Counted from the stretch's first letter, positions 8,293-16,799 are shown. The stretch: DNA of 64,000 bases from Pseudomonas aylmerensis (GCF_001702265.1 NZ_MAUE01000041.1:1-64000), one strand, 5' to 3'. A program made the numbers and translations. Notes: generated from the sequence alone by a model not told the origin.

Positions 8293-10089
8293 ATGCACAA
8301 CGCGTTTGGCTGGACCCTCGGCGAGTGGCTTGACGGCTACCGTAGCGGCAGCATCACCCCGGATATTCTGCTGACCCTCGCCGCTGAGTACCCCGGCGAT
8401 GACAACGCCTGGATCGCCCGTGCGACCCCGGCGCAGCTGACCGAACAACTGGCGCAGTTGAGCGCGCGCCTGGCGGCGGTAGACGGTGATGTCACCCAGC
8501 TGGCGCTGTATGGCGTGCCGTTCGCGATCAAGGACAATATCGATGCGGCCGGCTGGGAGACCACGGCGGCCTGTCCCGAATTTGCCTACACGGCGGCGCA
8601 GGATGCATCTGTAGTCCAACGGCTGCGCGAAGCCGGCGCGATCCTGATGGGCAAGACCAACCTCGATCAGTTCGCCACGGGCCTGGTGGGCACACGCTCG
8701 CCCTACGGCGCGGTGGGCAATAGCTTTGACGCGGATTACGTCAGCGGAGGCTCCAGCTCAGGCTCGGCGTCGGTGGTGGCGCGTGGGCTGGTGGCGTTTT
8801 CCCTGGGCACCGACACCGCAGGCTCCGGGCGCGTGCCGGCGGGGTTCAACAATATCGTCGGGTTGAAACCGACCAAGGGCCGCCTGTCCAATACCGGGCT
8901 GGTGCCGGCGTGCCGCACCGTGGATTGCATCTCGGTGTTTGCGTTGACCGTCGAATGCGCCGAAAGCGTGCTGCGCGTTGCTGAGGGCTACGATGCCAGC
9001 GACGCCTATTCCCGTGTGAACCCGCATACCGCACCGGTCGCGGTGGGGGCGGCGATCAAGCTGGCGATTCCGGCGAGCCTGGAGTTTTTTGGCGATACCC
9101 TCAACCAGGCGGTGTTTGAGCACGCGGTGCAAGGCTTCAAGGCCCTGGGCGCGGTGATCACACCGGTGGACTTCAGCGCGTTCAAGGCCCTCGCGGACCA
9201 GTTGTATTTCGGCCCGTGGGTCGCCGAGCGTACCGTCGCCCTGGAACGCATGCTGGAGCAGCAACCGGAGGCGATCAACCCCGTGGTGCGCGGCATTGTC
9301 GAGAGTGGCCGCCAGTACAGCGCGTGCGACGCCTACAAGGCTGAGTACTTGCGGGCCGAGCTCAGCCGGCGCATCAACGACACGCTGGCGAGTTTCGACG
9401 CGTTGCTGGTGCCCACGTCGCCAACGCTTCGCACCCAGGCGGAAATGGCCCAGGAGCCGGTGCGCTACAACTCGCAGTTCGGCTATTACACCAACTTCAC
9501 TAACCTCGCCGACCTGTCGGCCCTGGCGCTCCCGGCGGGCCTGCGCAGCGATGGGTTGCCCAGCGGCATCACCTTGCTGGCACCGGCCTGGCACGACACG
9601 GCCTTGGCCCACCTGGGCAAACGCTGGCAGGCCAGCCTGGACCTGCCCTTGGGTGCCACCGAACGTTATTTGCCCGCGCCGGCCACCGCGCTGCAGGCGC
9701 CTGGCAGCGTGCGGGTGGCGGTAGTGGGCGCGCACCTGACCGGCATGCCGCTGAACGTGCAGCTGACCTCGCGCAACGCGGTGTTGGTAGAGCAAACCCT
9801 GACGGCCGACAACTATCGGCTCTATGCCCTGCCGGGCACCGTGCCGCCCAAGCCTGGGCTGGCCAGGGCAGACAGCGGGCGTGCGATTGTTGTCGAGCTG
9901 TGGGACCTGCCGATTGCGCGCTTCGGTGAATTCGTCGCCGAGATCCCGGCGCCCTTGGGAATCGGCAATCTGCTGCTGGCGGATGGGCGCAGCGTCAAAG
10001 GTTTTATCTGCGAGCCCTGGGCCCTGGCCGACGCCCTCGACATCACCGAGTTTGGCGGCTGGCGCGCCTTTATTGCGAGCCGGGGGTAG
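8293..10089 (+). CDS. atzF: Allophanate hydrolase
   Basis: Amidase-signature enzyme that splits allophanate to ammonia and carbon dioxide, the second step of ATP-dependent urea use. From the ATG at 8293 the catalytic triad falls at K80 (VPFAIKDN), S154 (SGGSSSG) and S178 (DTAGSGR). A C-terminal domain of about 150 residues, typical of AtzF-type allophanate hydrolases, follows the amidase core (about 470-599). The start at 8293 has GGAG six bases upstream; the ATG at 8281 is an alternative adding four residues. The next gene is a GntR regulator two bases downstream. A urea carboxylase gene would be the expected partner but is not in the window. Confidence 0.9.
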   Translation: MHNAFGWTLGEWLDGYRSGSITPDILLTLAAEYPGDDNAWIARATPAQLTEQLAQLSARLAAVDGDVTQLALYGVPFAIKDNIDAAGWETTAACPEFAYTAAQDASVVQRLREAGAILMGKTNLDQFATGLVGTRSPYGAVGNSFDADYVSGGSSSGSASVVARGLVAFSLGTDTAGSGRVPAGFNNIVGLKPTKGRLSNTGLVPACRTVDCISVFALTVECAESVLRVAEGYDASDAYSRVNPHTAPVAVGAAIKLAIPASLEFFGDTLNQAVFEHAVQGFKALGAVITPVDFSAFKALADQLYFGPWVAERTVALERMLEQQPEAINPVVRGIVESGRQYSACDAYKAEYLRAELSRRINDTLASFDALLVPTSPTLRTQAEMAQEPVRYNSQFGYYTNFTNLADLSALALPAGLRSDGLPSGITLLAPAWHDTALAHLGKRWQASLDLPLGATERYLPAPATALQAPGSVRVAVVGAHLTGMPLNVQLTSRNAVLVEQTLTADNYRLYALPGTVPPKPGLARADSGRAIVVELWDLPIARFGEFVAEIPAPLGIGNLLLADGRSVKGFICEPWALADALDITEFGGWRAFIASRG

Positions 10090-10091
10090 GC

Positions 10092-10787
10092 ATGCAACTG
10101 GCGACGATGACAACCGCCAAGCCACGGCCGCACAGCCTGGCTGAACAGGTCTATGCGCAGCTCAAGGCGGATATTTTCGAGTTCCGCCTGCTGCCGGGCG
10201 ATCGCTTCAGCGAAGGTGACGTGGCCATGCGCATGCAGGCCAGCCGTACCCCGGTGCGCCAGGCGCTTTATCGCCTGGAGAAGGAAGGGTACGTGCAGGT
10301 GTATTTTCGCAGCGGCTGGCAGGTCAAGCCGTTCGACTTCGCGTATTTCGAAGAGCTGTATGACGTGCGCATTGTGCTGGAACTGGCAGCGGTCAGCCGC
10401 TTGTGCGCGATGGACGAACCGAGCCCTGTATTGCAGGCCTTGCAGGCGACCTGGCAGGTAGAAGCCGGGGAGCGTCTGCAGGACACCCAGGCCGTCTCGG
10501 CGCTGGATGAGCGTTTTCATTGTGACCTGGTGCACGCCACGGGCAATGGCGAAATGGCGCGTATGCATTACGCCATTACGGAAAAAATCCGCATCATCCG
10601 CCGGCTCGACTTTACCCAGGCGTCACGCATTGCGGCGACGTACGAGGAGCACGGGCAAATCCTCGCGGCCATCCTGCAACGCCAGACCGATCAGGCGCAG
10701 CACCTGCTCAAGCGCCATATTGAACTGAGTAAACAGGCCGTGCGCGAGATCACGCTGCACAGGTTGCATATGGCGAGGCAGGGTTGA
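10092..10787 (+). CDS. GntR family transcriptional regulator (FCD subfamily)
   Basis: DNA-binding regulator of 231 residues. An N-terminal winged helix (about 15-80; SLAEQVYAQLKADI, then SRTPVRQALYRLEKEGYV) is followed by an all-helical FCD effector domain (about 90-220) with acidic and histidine residues that commonly bind a metal or carboxylate ligand (ALDERFHCDLVHATGN). It begins two bases after the allophanate hydrolase stop, so the two form one transcript. It probably controls that transcript through the palindrome at 8261-8276. An internal ATG at 10107 is an alternative start. The effector is unknown; something linked to urea or pyrimidine nitrogen breakdown is likely. Confidence 0.85.
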   Translation: MQLATMTTAKPRPHSLAEQVYAQLKADIFEFRLLPGDRFSEGDVAMRMQASRTPVRQALYRLEKEGYVQVYFRSGWQVKPFDFAYFEELYDVRIVLELAAVSRLCAMDEPSPVLQALQATWQVEAGERLQDTQAVSALDERFHCDLVHATGNGEMARMHYAITEKIRIIRRLDFTQASRIAATYEEHGQILAAILQRQTDQAQHLLKRHIELSKQAVREITLHRLHMARQG

Positions 10788-10799
10788 GGTTCTGAATCA

Positions 10800-11140
10800 G
10801 GCTGAGCTGTTGTGGCAAGTGGGCGGATTGTGGCAAGTGAGTTTTTGGTGGCAAGCAGGCTTTGTTGTGGTGAGCGCGCTTGTTGTGGCGAGCGGGCTTG
10901 CCCCGCGTTGGGCTGCGAAGCAGCCCCAGTCCGCCAGATGCGGTGTGTCAGGCAATTCTCGGTGGATGGTTTTGGGGCTGCTGCGCAGCCCAACGCGCAA
11001 GCCCGCTCACCACAAAAAAGCCTGCGCACCACAACAAAGCCGGTTCACCAGAAAAAAAAGCCTGCTCACCACAAAAAAGTCGGTTCACCACAAAAAAAAG
11101 CCCGCTCACCAGAAAAATGCGGGCCCTGGCAACAAGAGGC
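10800..11140. repeat. Two-sided tandem repeat around a palindromic REP core
   Basis: The gap 10788-11154 is almost entirely repeat. On the left, about five 17-21 base units (like TTGTGGCGAGCGGGCTT) run into a core GTTGGGCTGCGAAGCAGCCCC ending near 10929. On the right, an inverted core (10972-10997) is followed by about six units of 19-21 bases resembling GCCCGCTCACCACAAAAAA to about 11125. The two flanks are inverted copies of each other, so the whole block is symmetrical. No gene is supported. Compare 1130-1500 and 53549-53645. Confidence 0.85.
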
Positions 11141-11154
11141 CTGTTTATCAGCGC

Positions 11155-12018
11155 TTATGCGCGAACCCCTGGAAGCTCACGCAACCGTGTCACCACCGCC
11201 TCGCTGGCCCGTTGCATCGGGGCGCGCAGCTCGTCGCTGATCAAACCTTCGAGGGCCAGCGCTGCCTTCACCGGTGCCGGGTTGGGCTCCATGAACATCG
11301 TATTGATCAACGGCACCAATTCCAAAAACGTCGCCCGGGCCTCGGTCAGTTGGTTATCGTGCACCTGCTGACACAGCGCCACAAACTCTGCGGTACGCAC
11401 ATGCGCCGATGCCGCAATCGCACCGCTGGCACCCAGGCACAGCGCATTGAAGATCTGGATATCCTCGCCGCACAACACATCCACCGCACCACTGGCCAGC
11501 AGCGCCAGGGTGGTGTCCAGGTTGCCGCCGCAATCCTTGATCGCCACGATGCGTTCGTGCGCAACGATGTTGAGCAAGGTCGCCTGCTCGAAGGTCACGC
11601 CGGTGCGGTAGGGAATGTCGTAGAGAATGATCGGCGCGCTGGACGCGTCGGCCACTGTGCGAAAGAACGCTTCAAGGCCGGCCTGGGACGGGCGGATGTA
11701 GCTCGGCGCGGGCACCAGCAGGCCAGCCACCGGGCGCTTGAGGACCTCGCCCTGGAACTGCAGCAGTTCACCCTGGTTATTGCCCGCCAGGCCCATTACC
11801 ACGCGGTGCGCCGGCACCCATTGCAACACCGCATCGAGCACGGCCAGTTGTTCCGCACGGCTCAGCGACGCCGCTTCGCCGGTGGTGGTACACACCATGA
11901 TTCCGGCTACGTGCTGTTCCAGCAGGTGGTTGACCAGTCGGTGCAGGCCGATGAAATCGATGGCGCCGTCATGGAACGGCGTGACTACGGGAACCCAGAT
12001 ACCTTGAAACGAGGACAT
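11155..12018 (-). CDS. DapA family (dihydrodipicolinate synthase-like) lyase/aldolase
   Basis: Class I aldolase of the DapA/N-acetylneuraminate lyase superfamily, 287 residues. The Schiff-base lysine is K161 (VAIKDCGG), the catalytic tyrosine is Y133 (LYDIPYRTG), and TTTGE at 44-48 is the carboxylate-binding loop, in the same positions as E. coli DapA. The housekeeping dapA normally sits near bamC in Pseudomonas, so this isolated gene is more likely a paralogue acting on another 2-oxo acid substrate. The product cannot be assigned. A hairpin at 12106-12132 in its upstream region may be a control site. Confidence 0.85.
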   Translation of the reverse strand: MSSFQGIWVPVVTPFHDGAIDFIGLHRLVNHLLEQHVAGIMVCTTTGEAASLSRAEQLAVLDAVLQWVPAHRVVMGLAGNNQGELLQFQGEVLKRPVAGLLVPAPSYIRPSQAGLEAFFRTVADASSAPIILYDIPYRTGVTFEQATLLNIVAHERIVAIKDCGGNLDTTLALLASGAVDVLCGEDIQIFNALCLGASGAIAASAHVRTAEFVALCQQVHDNQLTEARATFLELVPLINTMFMEPNPAPVKAALALEGLISDELRAPMQRASEAVVTRLRELPGVRA

Positions 12019-12105
12019 GCATTTTCTCCTGATGATTGACCGCTTGAGTCACCGTCAGAAGGGCATGGGGAATTGTGCAAAGGGGAGGGAGTCCGTCGCG
12101 CTCAA

Positions 12106-12132
12106 TGTCCTGTCAGCTCATCTGACGGGACA
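12106..12132. promoter_or_regulatory. Inverted repeat upstream of the DapA-like gene
   Basis: TGTCCTGTCAG and CTGACGGGACA form an 11-pair stem with one mismatch around a five-base loop, about 90 bases upstream of the start at 12018. Its place in the promoter or leader region suggests an operator or leader hairpin. No regulator gene is adjacent. Confidence 0.4.
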
Positions 12133-12252
12133 GCGCGCCCCGGTCACATGAGCGACTGTTTCTTCGATTTGAGGGCGTGCGCAACGCAACCTTGCGCCTT
12201 GGCAATCAAGCCAATGACGGAAAGGTTAACGGCGGACATTGCGGACATTGAC

Positions 12253-12305
12253 TGACACACCCTGAATAAGGCCTCCATCTTCATGGAATATTACAGGGTG
12301 TGTCA
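12253..12305. repeat. Perfect 12-base inverted repeat with nested hairpin
   Basis: TGACACACCCTG (12253-12264) and CAGGGTGTGTCA (12294-12305) pair perfectly, and the 29-base loop itself contains TCCAT-CTTC-ATGGA. It lies just after the stop of the lipoprotein gene on the minus strand, so it may be that gene's transcript end, although no T-run follows. The rest of 12019-12325 shows only the hairpin at 12106-12132. Confidence 0.6.
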
Positions 12306-12325
12306 ACGATGTTTATTCGGCGCTG

Positions 12326-13711
12326 TTATTCGAATCGATCGATGCGCGAATCGGAGTAGAAAAACTCATTCTTGTCCGTGCTGGACTCGTGGAAATACGC
12401 ATAGTCGGTCAGGTAGAACAGGTGGTTGACGCGGTTGTACTTGTCGTCGTCGGTACGGCACGACAAGGCCTTGGCGCTGCCCAGCAGCTTGGGATTGAGT
12501 TCACTCGCCGGCAATTCGCGCTCGACCACGCAACGCGTGACCTGTTGCTTGTTGTAGCTGCCGAGCAAGCTGTTGAGGGTCGAGCGGTTGATCTGGTAGA
12601 CCACCGTGTCGCCGACCGGCAGTTCCTTCCAGTTACCGGTGAGGCTCAGCTGGGTCAGTGTCGAGCTTTCGGCCATGCTCGAGAAGGTCGACTTGGACAC
12701 CAGTTCGATCAGGTTGCGCCAGCTCACCGACTGCGACTCGTAGCCATCGCCACGCAGGGCGATCGCCTGCTGGCCGCTCGCCGCGTCCTGGCTGATGAAC
12801 TGCTCGCTGGTCGAATTGCTGGTCTTGCCTTTCATGGTCGAGGTGCCGGTGAAGTGCACGTACTTCAGGGTCCGCGCCGGCTTGTCCTGCTTGAACGGCG
12901 CCAACGCGGCGAGGACTTGTGGCTGCACCGAGGTCAAGGCGATGTTGGCCGGCGCTTTCAGGCGCGGCTTGAACACCGGCAGTGCGGCGATTTTCTCTGG
13001 GGTGGCGCAGACATGCTTGAACAGCAACTCGTAGTCGTCATTGCTGCCGGCCATCGCGCGCGGCGTCGGGAAGCTGTCGACGCGGCCGTCGCTGACGCGA
13101 TTGCGTGCGTCCAGGTCATACCCGGCCAGTTCCTTGTAGGTGCCGTTTGCGCAGGACACCGCAAAGTGCTCGCGTTTTTGCGCGTACGGCGCGTCGTAGG
13201 GCAGGTCGTTGAGTACCGTGGGGTTATCGAACGCCGCCCAGAAGCGGGTTTCACCCTGCACGGTCTTGACGCTGGCGGCGTCGATCAGCACCCAGTTATC
13301 GCGATCGTCGCTCTTGACCAGGCGCCAGTCAGGCTTGGGCGTCTCGGCACAGGCACGCACGAAGGTCGGGTTGGCGGCCAACTTTGCATACAGGTCGGCG
13401 GACAGCTCGCGCGCTTTGCTGTAGCGCCCGGCTTTCAGCGGATAGACACGCTGCGAGCCGTCGATGTACAGCAGGTACAGTTGTGGCGACGAGCACGCGG
13501 CTTCGAACTGCATGGTAGGGCGCATGCCGGTTTTGAATTCGGGCATCAGCACTTCGAAACTCAGCAGGTCGCCTTCGCGCACGATACTGTTCTCGACCAG
13601 CGGTTGGCCCAAGGTAACGGCGAACATTTGGTCGACTCTGTTGGCCTGGGTGGCGCAACCGGACAAGGTGGCGATGCCACCGGCAAGCAATAGGGAAGTT
13701 AAAACGCGCAC
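12326..13711 (-). CDS. Lipoprotein of unknown function
   Basis: A 461-residue exported protein. The signal peptide MRVLTSLLLAGGIATLSGC has a clear lipobox (LSGC), placing the lipid-modified cysteine at residue 19. The residue after it is Ala, which would favour sorting to the outer membrane. The mature part is mixed alpha/beta with no motif I recognise. Several well-spaced cysteines (for example in EAACSSPQ, CAETPKPDW and CRTDDD) could form disulfides. It is a single gene with its own upstream region, flanked by a long inverted repeat at its 3' end. Homologues are likely widespread in Pseudomonas, but I cannot name a function. Confidence 0.75.
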   Translation of the reverse strand: MRVLTSLLLAGGIATLSGCATQANRVDQMFAVTLGQPLVENSIVREGDLLSFEVLMPEFKTGMRPTMQFEAACSSPQLYLLYIDGSQRVYPLKAGRYSKARELSADLYAKLAANPTFVRACAETPKPDWRLVKSDDRDNWVLIDAASVKTVQGETRFWAAFDNPTVLNDLPYDAPYAQKREHFAVSCANGTYKELAGYDLDARNRVSDGRVDSFPTPRAMAGSNDDYELLFKHVCATPEKIAALPVFKPRLKAPANIALTSVQPQVLAALAPFKQDKPARTLKYVHFTGTSTMKGKTSNSTSEQFISQDAASGQQAIALRGDGYESQSVSWRNLIELVSKSTFSSMAESSTLTQLSLTGNWKELPVGDTVVYQINRSTLNSLLGSYNKQQVTRCVVERELPASELNPKLLGSAKALSCRTDDDKYNRVNHLFYLTDYAYFHESSTDKNEFFYSDSRIDRFE

Positions 13712-13822
13712 AAGAGCCTCATTGAGTCCATTCGGGGATGTAAGGGTGACGGCAGGGGAGTGTCAATCTTTAAGGTTATCGCATCGGGGCCTCAGGGACC
13801 TAACCCCAAGGCCCGCCGTTGC

Positions 13823-14302
13823 TTAGCCCTTGATGGCGGCTTCAATGGCGGCAATGTCGATTTTGGTCATGGTCATCATCGCGTCGAAGGCACGCTTGGC
13901 GATCTTCTGGTCCGGATTGGAGACGGCGGCGGTCAATACCCTCGGCGAGATCTGCCACGACAGCCCCCATTTGTCCTTGCACCAACCACAGACGCTGGCC
14001 TGGCCGCCGTTGTCGATGATTGCATTCCAGTACCGGTCGGTTTCCGCCTGATCATCGGTAGCCACCTGAAACGAAAACGCCTCGGAGTGCGTGAAGATCG
14101 GGCCGCCATTCAGACCGATGCACGGAATGCCCATCACCGTGAATTCCACGGTCAGCACATCACCCTGCTTGCCGGAAGGGTAGTCGCCGGGTGCCAGGTG
14201 CACGGCATCGACCGTGCTGTCCGGGAAGGTGCTGGCATAGAAGCGGGCAGCCTCCTCGGCGGCGCCGTGGTACCAGAGGCAGAGGGTGTTCTTGCTTTTC
14301 AT
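13823..14302 (-). CDS. PhnB-like VOC family protein
   Basis: A 159-residue protein of the VOC (glyoxalase/bleomycin resistance) superfamily, PhnB-like subgroup. It has the features TLCLWYHGAAEEAARFY, GGPIFTHSEAFSFQV and CGWCKDKWGLSWQISP, and a DQKIAKRAFDAMMTM tail. Members fold as paired beta-alpha-beta-beta-beta modules, and the substrates of most are unknown. The start has GGAG about eight bases upstream. It is the last gene of an apparent operon LysE-SDR-SnoaL-PhnB (gaps of 42, 15 and 33 bases), which reads like a small-molecule modification and export set. Confidence 0.85.
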   Translation of the reverse strand: MKSKNTLCLWYHGAAEEAARFYASTFPDSTVDAVHLAPGDYPSGKQGDVLTVEFTVMGIPCIGLNGGPIFTHSEAFSFQVATDDQAETDRYWNAIIDNGGQASVCGWCKDKWGLSWQISPRVLTAAVSNPDQKIAKRAFDAMMTMTKIDIAAIEAAIKG

Positions 14303-14335
14303 GGTCGGTCTCCACAGGTGACGGGTGTATGGAGT

Positions 14336-14728
14336 CTAGACGCCGAGCTGCGCTTCGATAGCCGCCTTGTCGATCACCGACCATACGTGCGCAAACCGGC
14401 CGTCGAGCACTTCATAAAACACGTTTTCATCGAATTTCACCTGCCGGCCATTGATCGGCAGCCCGAAGAATTCGCCCCTGGGCGTGACGTTGAAATTCAG
14501 CCGGCTGGCCACCGTGGGCGGGTCGGCGACCAGCAGTTGGATGCGAAATACCAGGTCGGGGATTTCGCGGAAGTCACGCTCCAGCATCGCGCGGTAACCG
14601 TCGAGGCCGACCCGTGTGGCGTTGTAGGTCACGTCCGGGTGGACGAAGTCGCCCAGGCGATCCCAGTCCTGCTGGTTGAGGCAGTCAACGTAGCCTCGGT
14701 AAAGGTCGGCGAGTTCGTTGCGGGTCAT
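14336..14728 (-). CDS. SnoaL-like ester cyclase / NTF2-fold protein
   Basis: A 130-residue NTF2-fold protein resembling SnoaL polyketide cyclases (LADLYRGYVDCLNQQDWDRLGDFVHPDVTY; central LEGYRAMLERDF-like stretch; C-terminal FYEVLDGRFAHVWSVIDK). Stand-alone proteins of this type rarely act on polyketides, and the substrate is unknown. A GAGGAG site precedes the start. The SDR gene ends 15 bases upstream, so the two are very probably co-transcribed. Confidence 0.8.
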   Translation of the reverse strand: MTRNELADLYRGYVDCLNQQDWDRLGDFVHPDVTYNATRVGLDGYRAMLERDFREIPDLVFRIQLLVADPPTVASRLNFNVTPRGEFFGLPINGRQVKFDENVFYEVLDGRFAHVWSVIDKAAIEAQLGV

Positions 14729-14743
14729 GCGCAGGCTCCTCGG

Positions 14744-15463
14744 TCAAAAGCGCTCGTCCAGGATCGCCGGCAGGGTGATGTCCTTGACGAAACTGGCGGA
14801 AGACAGACTCAGCGTCATGCGCACCACCTGCACCACATCGTGCACGGGGATCGAGTGGCCTTCACCGCGTTGCTCGGCCACCGCACGCGGTGTGCTCAAG
14901 GGGTCTTCGGTGTTGAGGTAGCCGAGGTTCAGGCAAGTGACGCCCAGGCGTTGCTGGCGATAGCCTTCACGCAGGGCATCGGCGATACCGCGCAAGGCGA
15001 ACTTGGAAGCTCCGAAGGCAACCTCAGGCCGGCCACTTTGCGGCAGGCCGGAAGTGGAGCCGGTCAGGATGATGCGTGGATTTTTGCTCTTCAGCAGCAC
15101 CGGCAACAGCCGCTTGATCAGCAGGATCGTCGAGGTGATGTTGCAATTGACGATGGCTTCCAACTGGTCATCGTCGTCAGCCAGGAACGCGTAAGCCGGG
15201 TCAAACGCCAGTGCCTCCCAGATGCCGAGGTTGTAGATCAGCGTGTCCAGGCCGTCATCGGCTATTGCGTCTGCGATGACTTGCGCTGCCTTGGCCGGCT
15301 CCGCGAGGTTGGCCTCGACCCAGCGCACCTGCACGCCGGCCCGTTGCTCCAGGTGTCCGGGATGGGAGCGGGACACGCCGATCAGCGTGTCCCCAGGCTC
15401 ACCAAGCCCCTCGATCAGGGCCTTGCCCAACCCTTTGCTTGCGCCGACCACCATGGTTTTCAT
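14744..15463 (-). CDS. SDR family protein with altered catalytic tyrosine
   Basis: Short-chain dehydrogenase/reductase fold of 239 residues. The nucleotide-binding glycine motif GASKGLG (7-13) and the NLG-type stretch (78-80) are present, and N109 and the TGSTSG serine strand (134-139) are in place. The active-site YxxxK motif reads FGASK (F150 to K154): the catalytic tyrosine is phenylalanine, read directly from a TTC codon. It may therefore be a poor oxidoreductase, use another proton donor, or have a binding role. It is the second gene of the LysE-SDR-SnoaL-PhnB operon. Confidence 0.85.
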   Translation of the reverse strand: MKTMVVGASKGLGKALIEGLGEPGDTLIGVSRSHPGHLEQRAGVQVRWVEANLAEPAKAAQVIADAIADDGLDTLIYNLGIWEALAFDPAYAFLADDDDQLEAIVNCNITSTILLIKRLLPVLLKSKNPRIILTGSTSGLPQSGRPEVAFGASKFALRGIADALREGYRQQRLGVTCLNLGYLNTEDPLSTPRAVAEQRGEGHSIPVHDVVQVVRMTLSLSSASFVKDITLPAILDERF

Positions 15464-15505
15464 TGAGTGTCTCCTTGACTGGGAAATCCGCTGAGGCGAG
15501 CAAGC

Positions 15506-16126
15506 TTACGCCCGACGCGCCATCAACAACACCGTCGCCGCTGCCGACAACAGCCCTGCGCAGCAACGATTGAAGATCCGCTTGCCGCGTGGCTCGGCGA
15601 ACCAGCGGCGCATATGCAGGCCCATATAGGCGTAGGCGCTGATAGCAATCCATTCGAGCATCAGGAACAACGCACCCAGCAGCGCAAATTGCGGCGTGAT
15701 CGGCTGCCCCGGCACCACGAACTGCGGGAGGAATGCGGTGAAGATCAAAATTGCCTTCGGATTACCGGCCGCGACCAGAAACTCCTGGCGCGCCAACGCC
15801 CACAATCCCACCTTGGCTGCGGTCGATTGCGCCTCTGCCTCGGGATTCGCCCGCCACAGCTGAAACGCCAGGTAGAACAGATACGCCGCGCCCACAATCT
15901 TGATCGCGTAGAACAGCAACTCCGAGGTTTGCAGCACCACCGCAAGGCCGGCGGAGGCGAGGGCGATCATGCCGGCGAAGGCCAGCAAGCGGCCGATCCC
16001 CGCGAGGCACGAGGTGCGGTAGCCGTAGCGGGTGGAGTTGCTCACGGACAGCAGATTGTTCGGGCCAGGCGCCATGTTCAGGGCGAAGCAGGCGGGGAGG
16101 AAAAGGGCGAGGGTGGCGAGGTCCAT
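15506..16126 (-). CDS. LysE/RhtB family exporter
   Basis: A 206-residue inner-membrane exporter with the family N-terminus (NMAPGPNNLLSVSNSTRYG) and about six hydrophobic segments. AGNPKAILIFTAFLPQFV is the typical central motif. It is the first gene of an apparent four-gene operon (with SDR, SnoaL-like and PhnB-like genes), so its substrate may be a product of those enzymes or an amino acid. The substrate cannot be read from sequence. Confidence 0.85.
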   Translation of the reverse strand: MDLATLALFLPACFALNMAPGPNNLLSVSNSTRYGYRTSCLAGIGRLLAFAGMIALASAGLAVVLQTSELLFYAIKIVGAAYLFYLAFQLWRANPEAEAQSTAAKVGLWALARQEFLVAAGNPKAILIFTAFLPQFVVPGQPITPQFALLGALFLMLEWIAISAYAYMGLHMRRWFAEPRGKRIFNRCCAGLLSAAATVLLMARRA

Positions 16127-16213
16127 GGCGGCTCCGGTTCTCGGGTCTGGGGAGAAGGAGGATAACGGCAGTCGGTGCGGTTGAGCCAGCGCAAGGGCGG
16201 CCGTCGTAGACGC

Positions 16214-16723
16214 TCACACCTTGGTGTGCGTGGCGAGGTTGCAATATTGTCCTTTGAAATACAGCAATGGCTGCGTGGCAGCGGTCTCTTGCAGGTTCAA
16301 CGCTTTCACTTCACCGATGACGATCAGGTGGTCACCTGCGGCGTATTCGGCGTGAATTTCGCAATCAAGCCAGTGCAGGCTGCCGCCAAGGAGCGGATTG
16401 CCCAGCGGCGATGCCTGCCATTCGACGCCGTGCCATTTGTCGGTGCCGCGGCGAGCGAACTGGTTGGAAATCGTGACTTGCTCACCGGACAGGATATTCA
16501 CGGCGAACCGACCCGCCTGGCGGATTCTGGGGTAGCTGGCCGAACTCGACATCACGCTGAAAGACACCAGCGGTGGGCTCACCGACACGCTGTAGAACGA
16601 CTGGCAAGTGAAGCCAATGGGCTCGCCATCCACGTGTGAGGTAATCACGGTGATACCGGATGCGTAGTGGCCGAGCGCTTCGCGAAAGCTCAATGGCTCG
16701 ATAGCCATGTTGGCGAGTGACAT
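16214..16723 (-). CDS. Flavin reductase domain protein, probable MesD/MesX partner
   Basis: A 169-residue flavin reductase-like protein (ALGHYASGITVITSHVDG near residues 17-34; SFYSVSVSPPLVSFSV; GRFAVNILSGEQ), expected to reduce FMN or FAD with NAD(P)H for a partner enzyme. It lies 157 bases downstream of mesD on the same strand, separated by a perfect hairpin. MesD/MesX methionine synthesis needs oxygen, and a flavin reductase beside it makes a supply of reduced flavin plausible. That role is inference. Confidence 0.8.
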   Translation of the reverse strand: MSLANMAIEPLSFREALGHYASGITVITSHVDGEPIGFTCQSFYSVSVSPPLVSFSVMSSSASYPRIRQAGRFAVNILSGEQVTISNQFARRGTDKWHGVEWQASPLGNPLLGGSLHWLDCEIHAEYAAGDHLIVIGEVKALNLQETAATQPLLYFKGQYCNLATHTKV

Positions 16724-16799
16724 GGTAGGTCCTGGATAAGGGAGGCAGCTTGATCGTAGTGAGAAAAGCCTGGGGGCGACTGGACGTTTGGCGGGCTGC

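Noticed and set aside
10812..12039. 409- and 142-residue plus-strand frames through the A-rich repeats
   Set aside because: They run through tandem repeats into the antisense of the DapA-like gene; repeat translation (HKKSRFT and similar) has no coding character.
12073..12255. Small 60-residue plus-strand frame
   Set aside because: No ribosome binding site, no recognised homology, and it spans the hairpin at 12106-12132.
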